Positions 11,061-21,670 of a DNA stretch of 64,000 bases are shown here, in pieces; positions within the stretch are counted from its first letter, which is position 1; the number at the start of each line of letters is the position of its first letter. This stretch comes from Thermosynechococcus vestitus BP-1 (lineage in GTDB: Bacteria; Cyanobacteriota; Cyanobacteriia; Thermosynechococcales; Thermosynechococcaceae). The DNA is taken from positions 806,001 through 870,000 of the forward strand of contig NC_004113.1 in the NCBI RefSeq assembly GCF_000011345.1, in the 5' to 3' direction. Both the position numbers and the translations under genes were made by a program. The notes beneath the pieces were generated by a model, which worked only from the letters and a program-made list of their open reading frames with translations, searched no databases and was not told where the DNA came from.

Positions 11061-11495
11061 ATGATGCACGGACTCTCCTTGGCGCCCCGTTATCGCTTAG
11101 ATGATGTTGATCCTTGGCTCTTAGGAATTGATCCCAGCCGTCATTATTGGCTGCAAGTCAATGGAGATCCCGAGCAGCGGGTGGCCATTCCGGGAGTCTG
11201 CGTCCAGAGCATCTCTGAGCTGCGGGAGATCATGGCGGCGGTGCGATCGCTCCAGCCGGGGCAGCAGTTGCAAATTCAGCGGGCGGCTACCTGCTTAGAA
11301 ATTCACTGTGTCGCTGAAAATCTGCTGGCGATCGCCCACGCGGTTGACGGTGCTCCCGTTTGGCATCTTTTTGATCGCGAAACCCTCGAAAGTTTAGTGA
11401 TGAGTGCCCATCCCCACTGGCAATGCCGGCTTGAGGACGTGGAGTTGGGGCGGCAGCAATTGTGGCGGTCCTTTCAGTTACCGGTGGCTGCCTGA
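11061..11495 (+). CDS. Hypothetical protein, weakly PDZ-like
   Basis: 144-residue soluble protein. The middle part ([20 protein letters not shown] followed by PGQQLQIQR) has the spacing of a PDZ-type ligand-binding fold, but the similarity is weak and no enzymatic motif is visible. Two tandem ATGs (11061, 11064) could serve as start. The upstream gap is rich in regulatory-looking elements, suggesting tight control. The last 22 bp overlap the end of nusB on the other strand. Confidence 0.65.
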
Positions 11496-12112
11496 GCCGG
11501 GTCAAGGGCTTCGCTAATCCGCCGCAGCACGCCATTGATAAAACGGTGGCTGCCCTCATCGCTATAGCGTTTGGCCAATTCAATGGCCTCGTTAATCGCC
11601 ACCTGCTTGGCAACCTCAAGGTAGCGCATTTCCACTACAGCAATTTCAATAATGGCACGATCTAGCTGCGTCAGCCGCTCCAGTTGCCAATCCACCATTG
11701 AGCGATTGACCAGTTCTTCAATCTCGTTTTGGTATCGCTGTAAACAGCGCAGGAGGGCGATCGCGTAGGCCTGAACTTCCTCCTGATGGGCAAAGTAGAG
11801 GATCTCAGGTAAATCCAGAGCAGCGCCTATTTTATTCAAACCCTTTTCCGCCCGCTGCAGGGCATCCTGAAGCACCATCTGTGCCTTTTCCAGGTGGGGC
11901 AACTGGAATTCACTGTGGCGGAGTAGTCGTTGACTTTCACTGAGTTCGGTGCCGGCCTGTTCGAGGGTATCGCGCACATCACTCGCCAAGGTGCGTACCG
12001 CCATCAGGATCAAACTGCGGCAGTCGCTTTCATCCAGCAGTTTCGGTTGGCGTAACACTTGAGCCGCACTCAGCAAAGCCAATTCACGAGCAACACGACG
12101 AGCAGTAATCAT
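11474..12112 (-). CDS. nusB: Transcription antitermination protein NusB
   Basis: Binds boxA RNA with NusE (S10) to form antitermination complexes on rRNA operons. 212 residues: an [20 protein letters not shown] start and the C-terminal NusB fold with [20 protein letters not shown] and [20 protein letters not shown], where the Lys/Tyr/Ser segment is the conserved RNA-binding region. It is longer than the ~140-residue E. coli protein because of an inserted helical segment in the first half, as usual in cyanobacteria. It lies 23 bp downstream of a DUF502 gene on the same strand, so the two are likely one unit. Confidence 0.93.
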
Positions 12113-12135
12113 GGGTTAATCCTCAAAAAAAGTTC

Positions 12136-12816
12136 CTAGGGCACCGGAGCAGTGGCAGGGGTCAACGCCGAAGTTGGAACCGCTCCTGGGGTGACAATCC
12201 CTGCAAAAATAATTCGCTTAAAGGTGTCCTCGATCGCAATATCCAAATCTCGCACATCCGGGTCACTGGCCATCCCATACCAACCTGTGGTGGGGTTGGG
12301 GGAGGAGGGGAGCCATAGACTTAACATAGGATCAGAAAAGACCGTTGGCAACGAACCATTTGTGCCAGTGACAAAGGCCGCGGCCCACACACCCGGACGC
12401 GGGTATTCTACGAGCACCAGACGGTGAAAGCAATCGCGCGAGTCCCGCAGAATTGTCTCCAGGAGTTGTTGCAGCACTTTATGAATCGTGTGGTAAATTG
12501 TGCCCGCCAGGGAAATGCGCTGGAAAATGCTCTCACCAGTGTTCAACAGCCACTGGCCAAAGATATTGCGGACCATTAAGGCAATGCGCAAAACCCCTGT
12601 TAAGGGCACAACAATCCCCACGGCTACATTGAGCAAATCCACCAGCAGGGAGTGCCAAGTTTTGAAAGCGTTCACCTGCTTAGGAAGACGGGTCAGGAGA
12701 GCCAAGACCCAACGGGAAACAGAAATCGATAGCCAAATCCTCGTTGCTAGCGGGATCACCACCAGCAGACCGGCAATGAGATCGTTTTTAATTGCTTGTT
12801 GGCATCGGTGCAGCAC
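12136..12816 (-). CDS. DUF502 family membrane protein
   Basis: 226-residue membrane protein of the DUF502 family. Two hydrophobic segments lie near the N-terminus (LIAGLLVVIPLATRIWLSIS and LLNVAVGIVVPLTGVLRIAL), followed by a soluble domain with the family signature VLVEYPRPGVWAAAFVTG and a PTVFSDPMLSLWLPSSPNPT segment. The molecular role is unknown. Position directly before nusB on the same strand points to co-transcription. Confidence 0.85.
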   Translation of the reverse strand: MLHRCQQAIKNDLIAGLLVVIPLATRIWLSISVSRWVLALLTRLPKQVNAFKTWHSLLVDLLNVAVGIVVPLTGVLRIALMVRNIFGQWLLNTGESIFQRISLAGTIYHTIHKVLQQLLETILRDSRDCFHRLVLVEYPRPGVWAAAFVTGTNGSLPTVFSDPMLSLWLPSSPNPTTGWYGMASDPDVRDLDIAIEDTFKRIIFAGIVTPGAVPTSALTPATAPVP

Positions 12817-12849
12817 AGATACTCGCAGGAGCAGACTTCTGTTTCTAGC

Positions 12850-13959
12850 TTAGCGGTTGCTGCCACTGCGGGCACGGTGGAAGGCCAAACTGCTGTAGAG
12901 CATGAAGGCGGCATCCCACGGACTGTCCTCCCGGCGAAAGAGGTTAAGGTGGGGGGGGATTTTACTCAGAAGTTCTGTAAAGTCTAAGGCGGTTTCTGCA
13001 AAGCTGGTGAAGTCTTGCCAGACGGGGCGATCGCCACAGTGCTGCTGCCAAAGACTCGATAACTGCCGCCACTTCGCCCATGAGGTACTTTGATCCAAAT
13101 CCAACTCGCTCTGGATCACCTCTGTCACTTGGCTCAGGGGAATCCCTTGGTGAAACTGGTAACCGCCGCGATAAAAGCGCAGGATTTGATTTTGCTCCAA
13201 CAGATGAAGATCACAGCACTGGGCATGATCCTGAATCTGTTCTTTGCGGGTGACTTTCCCTTGGCGATCGCGATCGCATACCTGCTCAAAAATCGGTAGC
13301 AACCCCTCAACTCGCTGGCTCACCTGTGACCAACTAAACGTAAACTCCACTGGCTCTGATGATAGAGAAGCCGTACATACCACACGCGGCCTTGGCTCTA
13401 AGGCTGCAAAATAACGCACCTGCAAGACGGGTGTGGCTGTCAGGGCCTCAAAAGGGACACAAAAGAGGGTAAACCCCTGCTGCTTTAGTTCTTGACAATA
13501 AACGCTGAGTTCCCCAAAGTTGCCCGTGCGGATCAAACGCCAGCCCCGCGACGGGATCAAAAGGCGCGCCGTGTAGGGGTCAATCTTGAACAGGGTGGCT
13601 AAAAGGCGGGCAAGAATCACCCGCTGCTCTGCGGCAGCCACCCCCTCGAGGATCAAAACGCCCTGCTGCTCTAGGCCCACCACGGCATGGGTTTCTAAAA
13701 TGGCCTGCTGCCGCTGCTGTTGGCGAATTTGCTCAATTTTTTCGAGGCCGCGCCGTGCCATTTGCATCAGCTTGGGGCCACAGTTTAGCCGCAGTAATTG
13801 GCGAAAGTCTGACTCAGCCTCCTCTAGCCGCTTTGTCTTGAGATAGAGTTGGCCTCGGCACAGGAGGACCCCAGGCTCCTCAGGAGGCAAGGTGGCCAGC
13901 AATTGCTCTGCCTGCTGGAAATTTCCCTGATCCAAGGCTGTCAAAACCTCAGTCAGCAT
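12850..13959 (-). CDS. TPR-containing hypothetical protein
   Basis: 369-residue soluble protein. The first ~85 residues carry two tetratricopeptide-like units (ALDQGNFQQAEQLLATLPPE, then CRGQLYLKTKRLEEAESDFR), indicating a protein-protein interaction platform. The rest is a mixed region without a recognisable domain, containing a cluster of Cys and His (DHAQCCDLHLL) near residue 245. It is separated by ~34 bp from the DUF502 gene downstream and may be in the same unit. Function unknown. Confidence 0.75.
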   Translation of the reverse strand: MLTEVLTALDQGNFQQAEQLLATLPPEEPGVLLCRGQLYLKTKRLEEAESDFRQLLRLNCGPKLMQMARRGLEKIEQIRQQQRQQAILETHAVVGLEQQGVLILEGVAAAEQRVILARLLATLFKIDPYTARLLIPSRGWRLIRTGNFGELSVYCQELKQQGFTLFCVPFEALTATPVLQVRYFAALEPRPRVVCTASLSSEPVEFTFSWSQVSQRVEGLLPIFEQVCDRDRQGKVTRKEQIQDHAQCCDLHLLEQNQILRFYRGGYQFHQGIPLSQVTEVIQSELDLDQSTSWAKWRQLSSLWQQHCGDRPVWQDFTSFAETALDFTELLSKIPPHLNLFRREDSPWDAAFMLYSSLAFHRARSGSNR

Positions 13960-14000
13960 GGCAGCACCCCGACATTATTTTCTATTTTAGGCAACACTCC

Positions 14001-15122
14001 CTAACCACCAAATAGACTGCCGAGGAAGCCCTCTAAACCGCCTTTGCCCAGACGCTCGCCACGAATTTTTGCCAATTTCTCCAGCAGCTCACGCTCCTCA
14101 TGGGTGATATGGGTGGGAATTTCGACATCAACGGTAATTAGGTGATCGCCCCGCGCCACGGGATTGCCCACCCGCGGAACACCGCGACCTTCTAGAACTA
14201 ACACGGTGCCGGGTTGGGTACCCGCGGGAATTTTCAGTTCTGCTTCTCCATCCACCGTGCTGACGGAAATCCGACAGCCAAGAATTGCTTGCAGGTAGCT
14301 AATTTTAATCCGCGACAGGATGTTGTTGCCTTCGCGCTGAAACTCAGGATCAGGTTGAACAAAAAGGTAGACATAGAGATCGCCGGGAGGCCCTCCCCGC
14401 AAACCGGCATCCCCTTCACCTGAGACCCGCAGCCGTGTGCCGTTGTCCACCCCAGCAGGAATCGTAATTTTTAGCTTTTTGCTGACTTGGATATGGCCTT
14501 GGCCGCCACAGGACTCACAGCGGTCTTCAATCACCACACCGGAACCGCCACAGGTTGGACAGGTGGTTAGCTGGGTAAAACTGCCAAAGGGAGTTCGTGC
14601 CGATCGCCGCACTTGACCAACACCACCACAGGTACTACAGGTAACTGGTCGTGTGCCGGGTTTTGCCCCTGTGCCTTGACAGGTCTTACAGGTTTCCAAA
14701 TGGTTAATGCGAATTTCCTTCTCACCACCAAAAACGGCTTCGCGAAATTCCAGTTTTAGGTCATAGCGCAGATCCTCACCTCGAGTGGGTCCCTGCTGCC
14801 GCCGACTGCTAGTGGTAAAACCCCCAAAGAAGGTTTCAAAAATATCGGCGAAGCCACCCATATCGCCAATACCAAAGTCACTAAAGCCAGCCGCTCCCAC
14901 CCCACTAACGCCGGCTTCCCCAAAGCGATCGTAGTTGGCTCGCGCTTGGGGATCCGAGAGCACCTCGTAGGCGCGGTTGATTTCCTTGAACTTTTCCTCA
15001 GCGCCCGGTTCTTTGTTGACGTCGGGGTGATACTTGCGAGCCAAGCGCCGATAGGCTCGTTTTAATTCTTCAGCATCCGCAGACCGTGAGACACCTAGGA
15101 TCTCATAGAAATCACGAGCCAT
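14001..15122 (-). CDS. dnaJ: Chaperone protein DnaJ
   Basis: Hsp40 co-chaperone that stimulates DnaK ATPase and delivers unfolded substrates. 373 residues with the classical type I layout: J-domain with HPD motif (YHPDVN near residue 33), a short Gly/Phe region containing [13 protein letters not shown], a zinc-finger region with four CxxCxGxG repeats (first at CKTCQGTG), and C-terminal substrate-binding domains. The ATG at 15122 ([12 protein letters not shown]) is preferred over an upstream GTG at 15128. It lies 17 bp downstream of dnaK on the same strand. Confidence 0.96.
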   Translation of the reverse strand: MARDFYEILGVSRSADAEELKRAYRRLARKYHPDVNKEPGAEEKFKEINRAYEVLSDPQARANYDRFGEAGVSGVGAAGFSDFGIGDMGGFADIFETFFGGFTTSSRRQQGPTRGEDLRYDLKLEFREAVFGGEKEIRINHLETCKTCQGTGAKPGTRPVTCSTCGGVGQVRRSARTPFGSFTQLTTCPTCGGSGVVIEDRCESCGGQGHIQVSKKLKITIPAGVDNGTRLRVSGEGDAGLRGGPPGDLYVYLFVQPDPEFQREGNNILSRIKISYLQAILGCRISVSTVDGEAELKIPAGTQPGTVLVLEGRGVPRVGNPVARGDHLITVDVEIPTHITHEERELLEKLAKIRGERLGKGGLEGFLGSLFGG

Positions 15123-15139
15123 AGCCACCGTTACCTAAA

Positions 15140-17095
15140 TTAATCAACCGCTTCATAATCTGAAACAACTGTTTCTTCATTATCGCTGATTATTGTGGCC
15201 TCGCTATCTAAAACTTGAGTCGCTTGGGAACTCATCGTCGCCCTCCCCATTGTCGGGGTGGAGGTCATCATTGAACCACCTGCCGTCTGTTGATAGACCA
15301 CGCTCCCCAAGGTCACCAAGGCCTGCTGCAGGGCTTCCATGCGCTTGCGAATTTCATCGGGGGTAATGTTATCATCCACCATTGCTGCCTGCATACTCTG
15401 AACCACTGGCTCAATGCGTGCCCGCAGCTCCGGGCTCAAGGTAATGCCATGATTTTTAATCGTTGACTCATAGCTGTAGAGCAGGGCATCAGCTTGGTTG
15501 CGCAGTTCGGCAATCTCTTTCTTGATTTGGTCTACTTGGGCATAAATTTGTGCCTCTTGGCGCATGCGCTCGATCTCCATGCTACTGAGGCCACCGCGAT
15601 TGGTGATGCGCACACTTTGTTGGCGGCCCGTGGCGCGATCGACGGCAGACACACTCAAGATGCCGTTGGCATCAATATCAAACGTCACATCAATTTGCGG
15701 CACCCCCCGAGGGGCGGGGGCAATCCCCGTAAGTTCAAAGCAGGCCAGTTGTTTATTGTCCTTGGCAATGGGGCGCTCCCCTTGATAGACGGCAATTTCA
15801 ACCACCGTTTGGCCATCGCTAGCGGTGGAAAAGGTTTGAGTTTTGCTCGTGGGCAAGGTAGTGTTGCGTTCGATAATTTTTGTAAAGACACCGCCTAGGG
15901 TTTCCAACCCCAAAGAGAGGGGTGTGACATCCAGCAGCAGGAGGTCTTTAACGGTCGTTTCTTTGCCAAGAATTCCCCCTTGAATGGCTGCACCGATGGC
16001 AACCGCTTCATCGGGATTAACAGAGCGATCGGGATTTTTGCCACAGAATTGCTTCACAAGCTCCTGAATAGCGGGAATACGGGTAGAACCACCGACGAGT
16101 AACACGCGGTCAATCTCCTCAACCGTCAAACCCGCATCGGCGATCGCCTGCTGCATGGGTTCAAGGGTTGCCTGCACCAAGTGGGCGCAGAGTTCCTCAA
16201 ATTTACTGCGGGTCAGTTCCATTTCAAGGTGCTTAGGCCCCGTTTCATCCGCGGTAATGAAGGGCAGGTTAATGGAAGTGCTCAGGGTGCCCGATAACTC
16301 CACTTTCGCTTTTTCGGCAGCTTCGCGGAGGCGTTGCAGTGCCATTTTGTCCTTGGACAGATCGATGCCCTCCTGCTCCTTGAAGCAGGCCAAGAGCCAA
16401 TCAACAATACATTCGTCAAAGTTGTCGCCCCCTAGGTGATTGTTGCCGGCTGTGGAGCGCACCTCAAAGACCCCATCCCCGAGTTGCAGAATCGAGACAT
16501 CAAAAGTGCCCCCGCCCAAGTCAAAAACTAAAATGGTCTGATCTTGATCCTGTTTGTCAATGCCATAGGCCAAGGAGGCGGCGGTGGGTTCGTTGATAAT
16601 CCGCAGCACCTCAAGGCCGGCGATCGCCCCCGCATCTTTGGTCGCCTGTCGCTGCGCATCACTAAAGTAGGCTGGTACAGTAATTACGGCTTGGGTCACG
16701 GGTTCCCCTAGATAGGCTTCTGCATCCTGCTTCAGCTTTTGCAGGACCATGGCGGAAATTTCTTGGGGGGTGTAGGTGCGATCGCGAATCTGCACATCCA
16801 CCATGCCATCGCGACCCGGCACACAGGCATAAGGAACACGGGCACGCTCTTGAGCCGTTTCCTCCCAGCGACGACCAATAAACCGCTTGATACTAAAAAT
16901 GGTGTTTTCGGCATTGGTGATGGCTTGCCGCTTAGCCAGTTGACCCACCAGCCGTTCGCCCGACTTGCCAAAGGCAACAATACTAGGGGTGGTGCGCCCG
17001 CCCTCTGCATTGGGAATCACGACAGGATTCCCCCCCTCTAAGACTGCCACACAACTATTTGTGGTTCCCAGGTCGATGCCAATGATTTTACCCAT
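15140..17095 (-). CDS. dnaK: Chaperone protein DnaK (Hsp70)
   Basis: ATP-driven folding chaperone. 651 residues with all family signatures: [19 protein letters not shown] at the start, [16 protein letters not shown] near residue 190, [17 protein letters not shown] near 335, then the substrate-binding domain. The C-terminal tail is Ser/Thr/Glu/Asp-rich and ends YEAVD, so this paralogue's tail differs from what I remember of other DnaK2 proteins; I cannot say which cyanobacterial paralogue it is. I looked for a CIRCE element in the 160-bp leader and did not find one. A 6-bp inverted repeat (AGACTT/AAGTCT, 17134-17153) is present there. Confidence 0.97.
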   Translation of the reverse strand: MGKIIGIDLGTTNSCVAVLEGGNPVVIPNAEGGRTTPSIVAFGKSGERLVGQLAKRQAITNAENTIFSIKRFIGRRWEETAQERARVPYACVPGRDGMVDVQIRDRTYTPQEISAMVLQKLKQDAEAYLGEPVTQAVITVPAYFSDAQRQATKDAGAIAGLEVLRIINEPTAASLAYGIDKQDQDQTILVFDLGGGTFDVSILQLGDGVFEVRSTAGNNHLGGDNFDECIVDWLLACFKEQEGIDLSKDKMALQRLREAAEKAKVELSGTLSTSINLPFITADETGPKHLEMELTRSKFEELCAHLVQATLEPMQQAIADAGLTVEEIDRVLLVGGSTRIPAIQELVKQFCGKNPDRSVNPDEAVAIGAAIQGGILGKETTVKDLLLLDVTPLSLGLETLGGVFTKIIERNTTLPTSKTQTFSTASDGQTVVEIAVYQGERPIAKDNKQLACFELTGIAPAPRGVPQIDVTFDIDANGILSVSAVDRATGRQQSVRITNRGGLSSMEIERMRQEAQIYAQVDQIKKEIAELRNQADALLYSYESTIKNHGITLSPELRARIEPVVQSMQAAMVDDNITPDEIRKRMEALQQALVTLGSVVYQQTAGGSMMTSTPTMGRATMSSQATQVLDSEATIISDNEETVVSDYEAVD

Positions 17096-17258
17096 ACCCG
17101 TAATCGCTGTTTCCCAAAATGCGTTTCAGGAGAAGACTTCTTGCAAAAAGTCTGACTCTTTTAGGATGCCGCAATGCTGATGCTATCGTAACACCTGAAT
17201 TCAGGGCAAAACTGTTTACCAGTAATCTTAGTCAACTGGAACAGGATTGACCAGAGCC

Positions 17259-17798
17259 TTACTCGCGAATCAGCGCCACTGCCACACGGCCATGGCCCTC
17301 ATCGGTAATGGTGACCCGAATATTGGGGCCAAAGAAGGTCTGCATCTTCGCTTGCTTCGATTGCCACACCTCAAGGGGAACCGCCGGCGAGTCAAATTCC
17401 AAAATTAATGTATAGGCACCATCGGTGAGCCTCTCGGCGATCGCCACCAGGACAGGACGCTCGGCAGCCGAAGGACTCAGGCCTAAACTAGCCAAGGTGC
17501 TATCGAGATGTGCTTCTTGACCATAACGATAGCGAGTAACATCCTGACGGATTTGAGTTTGGGTCGGTGTTGCTTGGCTACGGCCAGCGATCGCCTCCGG
17601 CGTTGGGACTTCACGATAGGGCACTGGCTTGAGTTCTGCCGCCTTTAAGGCCAATCCTGCCAACAATAGGGGCACACCATAGAAAAAACCAGCCAGATTC
17701 AAGGTGGCATTCCCCGCAGCATAGGCCACCACCCCCACCACCGTCAGCAGTACACCGACAGTTAGCCCCAACGTTCCCAACGATACAGACCCCAACAT
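17259..17798 (-). CDS. DUF2854 family membrane protein
   Basis: 179 residues. Two N-terminal hydrophobic helices (LGLTVGVLLTVVGVVAYAAG, then AGFFYGVPLLLAGLALKAAE) are followed by a soluble domain with the conserved RYRYGQEAHLDSTLASLGLS stretch. The family is restricted to cyanobacteria and plastid-bearing eukaryotes, which suggests a thylakoid or plasma membrane role, but the function is unknown. It lies 13 bp downstream of the YajQ gene, probably in the same transcription unit. Confidence 0.85.
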   Translation of the reverse strand: MLGSVSLGTLGLTVGVLLTVVGVVAYAAGNATLNLAGFFYGVPLLLAGLALKAAELKPVPYREVPTPEAIAGRSQATPTQTQIRQDVTRYRYGQEAHLDSTLASLGLSPSAAERPVLVAIAERLTDGAYTLILEFDSPAVPLEVWQSKQAKMQTFFGPNIRVTITDEGHGRVAVALIRE

Positions 17799-17811
17799 GC
17801 CCCTTCAACCA

Positions 17812-18303
17812 CTAGCGGTAATTGGTAAATTGTAATGGGACGGGATAATCTTGCGTTTTCAGGCGTTGGATCACCGCTTGTAGGTCATCCTTTGACTTGG
17901 CACTGACCCGCACCACATCCCCTTGGATCGAGGCCTGCACCTTCTTAAATTCATTGCGGATGAGCTTGCTAATTTCCTTGGCTAGCTCTGAAGGGATACC
18001 GCGGCGCAATTTAATCAACTGTTTAACCCGCTGGCCCCCCGCTGCCTCCACAGGCCCATAGTCAAAAATTTTCAGAGACAACTGCCGCTTCGCTGCCTTC
18101 TGCTGCAGAATTGTTTGCACTGAATTGAGTGTAAACTCACTATCGGTGTGAATCGTCAGTCCCTCTTTTGTCAGTTCAAGGGCAGTCTGGGTATCCTTAA
18201 GGTCATAGCGGGCTTTGATCTCTCGCCCAGTCTGATCCACCGCATTGACCAGCTCTTGCCAGTCAAAATCGCTCACAATATCAAAGGAAAACGTGCTTGC
18301 CAT
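17812..18303 (-). CDS. YajQ family nucleotide-binding protein
   Basis: 163 residues, full length for the DUF520/YajQ family. N-terminal [20 protein letters not shown] and the C-terminal [20 protein letters not shown] are diagnostic. Members bind nucleotides, and some homologues bind cyclic-di-GMP; whether this one does is not visible. Soluble cytoplasmic protein. It starts 2 bp after the stop of the binding-protein gene upstream (18306), so translation is probably coupled. Confidence 0.9.
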   Translation of the reverse strand: MASTFSFDIVSDFDWQELVNAVDQTGREIKARYDLKDTQTALELTKEGLTIHTDSEFTLNSVQTILQQKAAKRQLSLKIFDYGPVEAAGGQRVKQLIKLRRGIPSELAKEISKLIRNEFKKVQASIQGDVVRVSAKSKDDLQAVIQRLKTQDYPVPLQFTNYR

Positions 18304-18305
18304 GC

Positions 18306-19592
18306 CTAGGGTTTTTGGGGACTCACTTGACCAATTACCTTTAATTTACCGTCATCGGTGACCTGCCAAATGTCATAGACCCCCACAACATCCCCATTTT
18401 CATCAATATCCACATTGCCACTGGCGCCTTGGTAGTTAATTTCTTTGCCTTGCCGCAGTAAAGCCAGCGCGGCGCATACATCATCCACTGCTTCCCCCGG
18501 TGGATTGGCCACATCGCGCAATTTGTTGCGAATTCCTTCACCAGTATTTTGTCCGGAGGCCTGTGCAGCCAATACAAGGAGCGCGGCGGCATCCCAAGCC
18601 TGAGCACCAAAGGCAGGGAGATCACCACCTTTTTTCGCTCTCCAGAGTTTTTGGAGTTCAGCCAGGGCTGCACCATCGGCGCCGGGTACAGTGCCCTTAG
18701 CACCAGCAATGATGTATTTGCCGTCGGGGGTGCGTCCCACTTGCTCTGGGAAACTTTCAGACTTCACACCGTCGGTGAGGAGAATCGCCACATTTTGAGT
18801 TAGACCTTGCTCAAAAGCGGATTTCAGGAGTAAGCTGCCCGTTTCCGGATACAGAATGGCCACCACAGCATCAGGTTTGCCGCCAAAGGCAGCAGCGGCC
18901 TCTGTCGTGAAGGTAGTCGCTCGCTCATCATAACGGGTCGGACGGTCTTCATTGATCACTGTTCCCCCTAGGGCTTTGAAGGCACGGGTAAATTCCTGCT
19001 CAAAGCTGCGGCCGTAGTCGTTGTTGATGACAACTGTAGCAACCCTTTGATAGCCTTGCTGTTGGGCCAGTTGGGCAAGGGCTTGGGCTTGGTAGTTATC
19101 AGGGGGAGCGGTGCGTGCCCAATATCCCTTAAAGTCCCCTTTCTTGGCCCGTTCCGTAAGGAGGGTACTGGTACTGCCGGGGGAAATCAACATCACCTGA
19201 CCGCGGGTGGCAATATCGGCTGCGGCATTGGAGACACTGCTGCCAAAGGAGCCAACCACCCCTGCAACGCGGTCAATCTCGACCAATTTGGTCATCGCTT
19301 CAGCACCAGAGGCGGGATTCGATTGATCATCGGCGGCAATGAGCGTGACCGGCTCGCCGTTCACCCCACCACAGGCATTCACTGTTTCCACCAACAGGGG
19401 CACGACCTCAGCAATGGGGGTGCCCACGGAGGCTAAGTCACCGGTTGAGGGCAATAATGAGCCAATGCGCAGCCCTTTTCCCGTTGGGGCGGTGGTAGTC
19501 GTGTCCGCCCCGCAGGCACCAATGGTAAAGAGGAGGAGCAGCCCTGCAAAAATCTTGGCGGCTGCCCATCCGCTTGACGGCTGTTGACCCAT
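18306..19592 (-). CDS. ABC transporter substrate-binding lipoprotein, branched-chain amino acid type
   Basis: 428-residue periplasmic binding protein of the Leu/Ile/Val (Peripla_BP_6) class. The N-terminus has a hydrophobic signal ([14 protein letters not shown]) ending in a lipobox cysteine near residue 27, so it should be a lipoprotein. The binding domain opens with [20 protein letters not shown]. No permease or ATPase gene is nearby, so its transport partners are elsewhere. The ligand is unknown; family members bind amino acids, amides or urea. It is followed directly by yajQ and DUF2854. Confidence 0.85.
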   Translation of the reverse strand: MGQQPSSGWAAAKIFAGLLLLFTIGACGADTTTTAPTGKGLRIGSLLPSTGDLASVGTPIAEVVPLLVETVNACGGVNGEPVTLIAADDQSNPASGAEAMTKLVEIDRVAGVVGSFGSSVSNAAADIATRGQVMLISPGSTSTLLTERAKKGDFKGYWARTAPPDNYQAQALAQLAQQQGYQRVATVVINNDYGRSFEQEFTRAFKALGGTVINEDRPTRYDERATTFTTEAAAAFGGKPDAVVAILYPETGSLLLKSAFEQGLTQNVAILLTDGVKSESFPEQVGRTPDGKYIIAGAKGTVPGADGAALAELQKLWRAKKGGDLPAFGAQAWDAAALLVLAAQASGQNTGEGIRNKLRDVANPPGEAVDDVCAALALLRQGKEINYQGASGNVDIDENGDVVGVYDIWQVTDDGKLKVIGQVSPQKP

Positions 19593-19732
19593 AGCTGTGC
19601 ACCCTCACAATTTGCCAGAATCCTACTGCAACTGGGGAAATCTTGCAATGCGCAAAGAGGATACCCTAGGCAAAAAAGGGCATTTTCACATCAACAGCCC
19701 CTTGGCAGCCAATGCTCTGTGGATGAGTGCGC

Positions 19733-20074
19733 TTAGGTAGAGGGACGCACTTGCCGCGCCATATTCAAGAAGGCAGCCATATTGGCTCCCGGACGACGAC
19801 GGGCAAAACGGGTGTAGGGCACACTGGGAGTAACAGGGGTCGGTGTGGGTTCTACTGGAGCTGCGGCAACGGGTTGAGCGGGTTGAGGAGCAGGCGCAGC
19901 TTCAGCGGTTGGGGCCGCTTCTGCTGCTTTAGTGGTGGTTGGCGGTGCAGCAGGGGCAGCCTTGCTCTCATCTAATTCAATGTAAAATTCGCCCTTTTTG
20001 CCCAAGCCAAAGAGCTTAGCGATCGCCCCAAATAGGCCAAAGAGAGCCCCAAACAGTTTCTTCAACAGATTCAT
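19733..20074 (-). CDS. Hypothetical protein with amphipathic N-terminus and Ala/Pro linker
   Basis: 113 residues from the ATG at 20074, chosen because GGGAGG lies 7-8 bases upstream. The first ~25 residues (LLKKLFGALFGLFGAIAKLF) form a Phe/Leu/Gly-rich amphipathic segment with Lys on one face, suited to binding a membrane surface. A short GEFYIELDE element follows, then a 50-residue Ala/Pro/Thr linker and a basic tail (YTRFARRRPG...MARQVR). It is divergent from petB, sharing the 300-bp gap. Unknown function; possible thylakoid-surface adaptor. Confidence 0.7.
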   Translation of the reverse strand: MNLLKKLFGALFGLFGAIAKLFGLGKKGEFYIELDESKAAPAAPPTTTKAAEAAPTAEAAPAPQPAQPVAAAPVEPTPTPVTPSVPYTRFARRRPGANMAAFLNMARQVRPST

Positions 20075-20376
20075 TTCAAAGCCTCCCAAGCGGTCGTTAT
20101 CGCTGCAGGTAGTAGAGGATACAGCTCCAAGACGTCCTGAAGCTGTTGAGACTTTATTATCGGACGGTAGGTGGCACCAATCAACCTGAAAGAGCCTGGG
20201 CATTCCTTACTTTTATAAAGTGGGACACATCAGGGGAAAGCCAGCCTCTAGGTTTTCACAGTTTTCAGGGTGTGCTACCCCTGGGAAAAGGGCTGTAACT
20301 GAATGTGGAAAGTCTGAGGGGGCTTATGTTACATTTTTCAAAGTAAAGCAGCGGTTTCGCAGGACTAATCACTCTT

Positions 20377-21024
20377 ATGAACAAAGTTTACGACTGGTTT
20401 GAGGAACGCCTCGAAATTCAGGCGATCGCTGACGATATCACCAGCAAATATGTGCCGCCCCACGTAAACATTTTTTACTGTCTTGGTGGCATTACCCTCA
20501 CCTGTTTTCTGATCCAATTTGCCACCGGCTTTGCCATGACGTTTTACTACAAACCTACGGTGGCTGAAGCCTTTGCTTCTGTGCAGTACATCATGAATGA
20601 GGTCAACTTTGGCTGGTTGATCCGCTCCATTCACAAGTGGTCCGCCAGCATGATGGTCTTGATGATGATTCTGCACGTTTTCCGTGTCTATCTTACCGGT
20701 GGCTTCAAGAAACCCCGCGAACTCACTTGGGTGACGGGTGTGGTTTTGGCGGTGATTACCGTCAGCTTTGGTGTCACGGGCTACTCCCTGCCTTGGGACC
20801 AAGTGGGCTATTGGGCGGTCAAAATCGTTTCCGGTATCCCTGCGGCGATTCCCGTGGTCGGTGACCAACTGGTGGAACTGATGCGTGGTGGTGAAAGTGT
20901 CGGTCAAGCGACCCTCACTCGCTTCTATAGCTTGCACACCTTTGTGCTCCCTTGGTCAATCGCCGTCTTTATGCTGATGCACTTCCTGATGATTCGTAAG
21001 CAGGGCATTTCGGGTCCCCTGTAA
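20377..21024 (+). CDS. petB: Cytochrome b6
   Basis: Core haem subunit of the thylakoid cytochrome b6f complex, carrying electrons between plastoquinol and plastocyanin/cytochrome c6. 215 residues, standard length, four transmembrane helices. Cysteine in FYCLGG (residue 35) covalently attaches haem c1, and the b-haem ligands are in the helices containing [11 protein letters not shown]...ILHVFR and SLHTFVLPW...LMHF. The C-terminus RKQGISGPL is canonical. petD follows after 105 bp, the usual petBD operon. Confidence 0.99.
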
Positions 21025-21129
21025 GCCAAGCATCAAGAAATGTAACAGAGCCTGCCATTTTCGGCGGTTCCTCTTGTTATGCTCCAAGTAATCTCCCCCT
21101 TGCTGACCCTCTAGGAGAACGATTGATTT

Positions 21130-21615
21130 ATGGCAAAAGTTTTGAAAAAGCCTGATTTAACGAATCCGGCTCTGCGGGCAAAACTGAAAAAAGGCATGGG
21201 CCACAACTACTATGGCGAACCTGCTTGGCCCAATGACCTGCTTTACATCTTCCCTGTGGTGATTATGGGCACGATCGCCCTTGTTATCGGTCTGGCGGTG
21301 ATGGATCCTGCCATGGTGGGCGAACCAGCAGATCCCTTTGCCACCCCCTTGGAAATTTTGCCAGAGTGGTACCTCTATCCCACCTTCCAGATTTTCCGGG
21401 TGGTACCCAACAAGCTGCTGGGTGTGCTCATGAATGCCTCGATTCCCTTGGGCTTGATGCTGATTCCTTTCATCGAAAGTGTCAATAAGTTCCAGAATCC
21501 CTTTCGTCGTCCTGTGGCCATGACGGTCTTCCTCTTTGGCACACTGGTCACCCTGTGGCTGGGTATTGGTGCTGCTTTCCCCTTGGATAAGTCGCTCACC
21601 CTTGGCCTATTCTAA
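21130..21615 (+). CDS. petD: Cytochrome b6f subunit IV
   Basis: 161 residues with three transmembrane helices, equivalent to the C-terminal half of mitochondrial cytochrome b. The PEWY motif that lines the quinol-oxidising site is at [19 protein letters not shown] near residue 78. The N-terminus ([20 protein letters not shown]) is canonical. A purine-rich ribosome site (AGGAGAACGA) precedes the ATG. Co-transcription with petB is expected. Confidence 0.99.
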   Translation: MAKVLKKPDLTNPALRAKLKKGMGHNYYGEPAWPNDLLYIFPVVIMGTIALVIGLAVMDPAMVGEPADPFATPLEILPEWYLYPTFQIFRVVPNKLLGVLMNASIPLGLMLIPFIESVNKFQNPFRRPVAMTVFLFGTLVTLWLGIGAAFPLDKSLTLGLF

Positions 21616-21670
21616 CCATCTTAGAAACGACTCTATGGCCTGCGCATCTGGCGATCGCCGGGTGCGCTGT

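Noticed and set aside
17096-17258. CIRCE element expected upstream of dnaK
   Set aside because: TTAGCACTC-N9-GAGTGCTAA was not found; only a short unrelated 6-bp inverted repeat is present.
20365-20937. 190-codon reverse frame opposite petB
   Set aside because: His/Asp/Gly-rich composition typical of antisense to membrane helices; petB is certain on the other strand.
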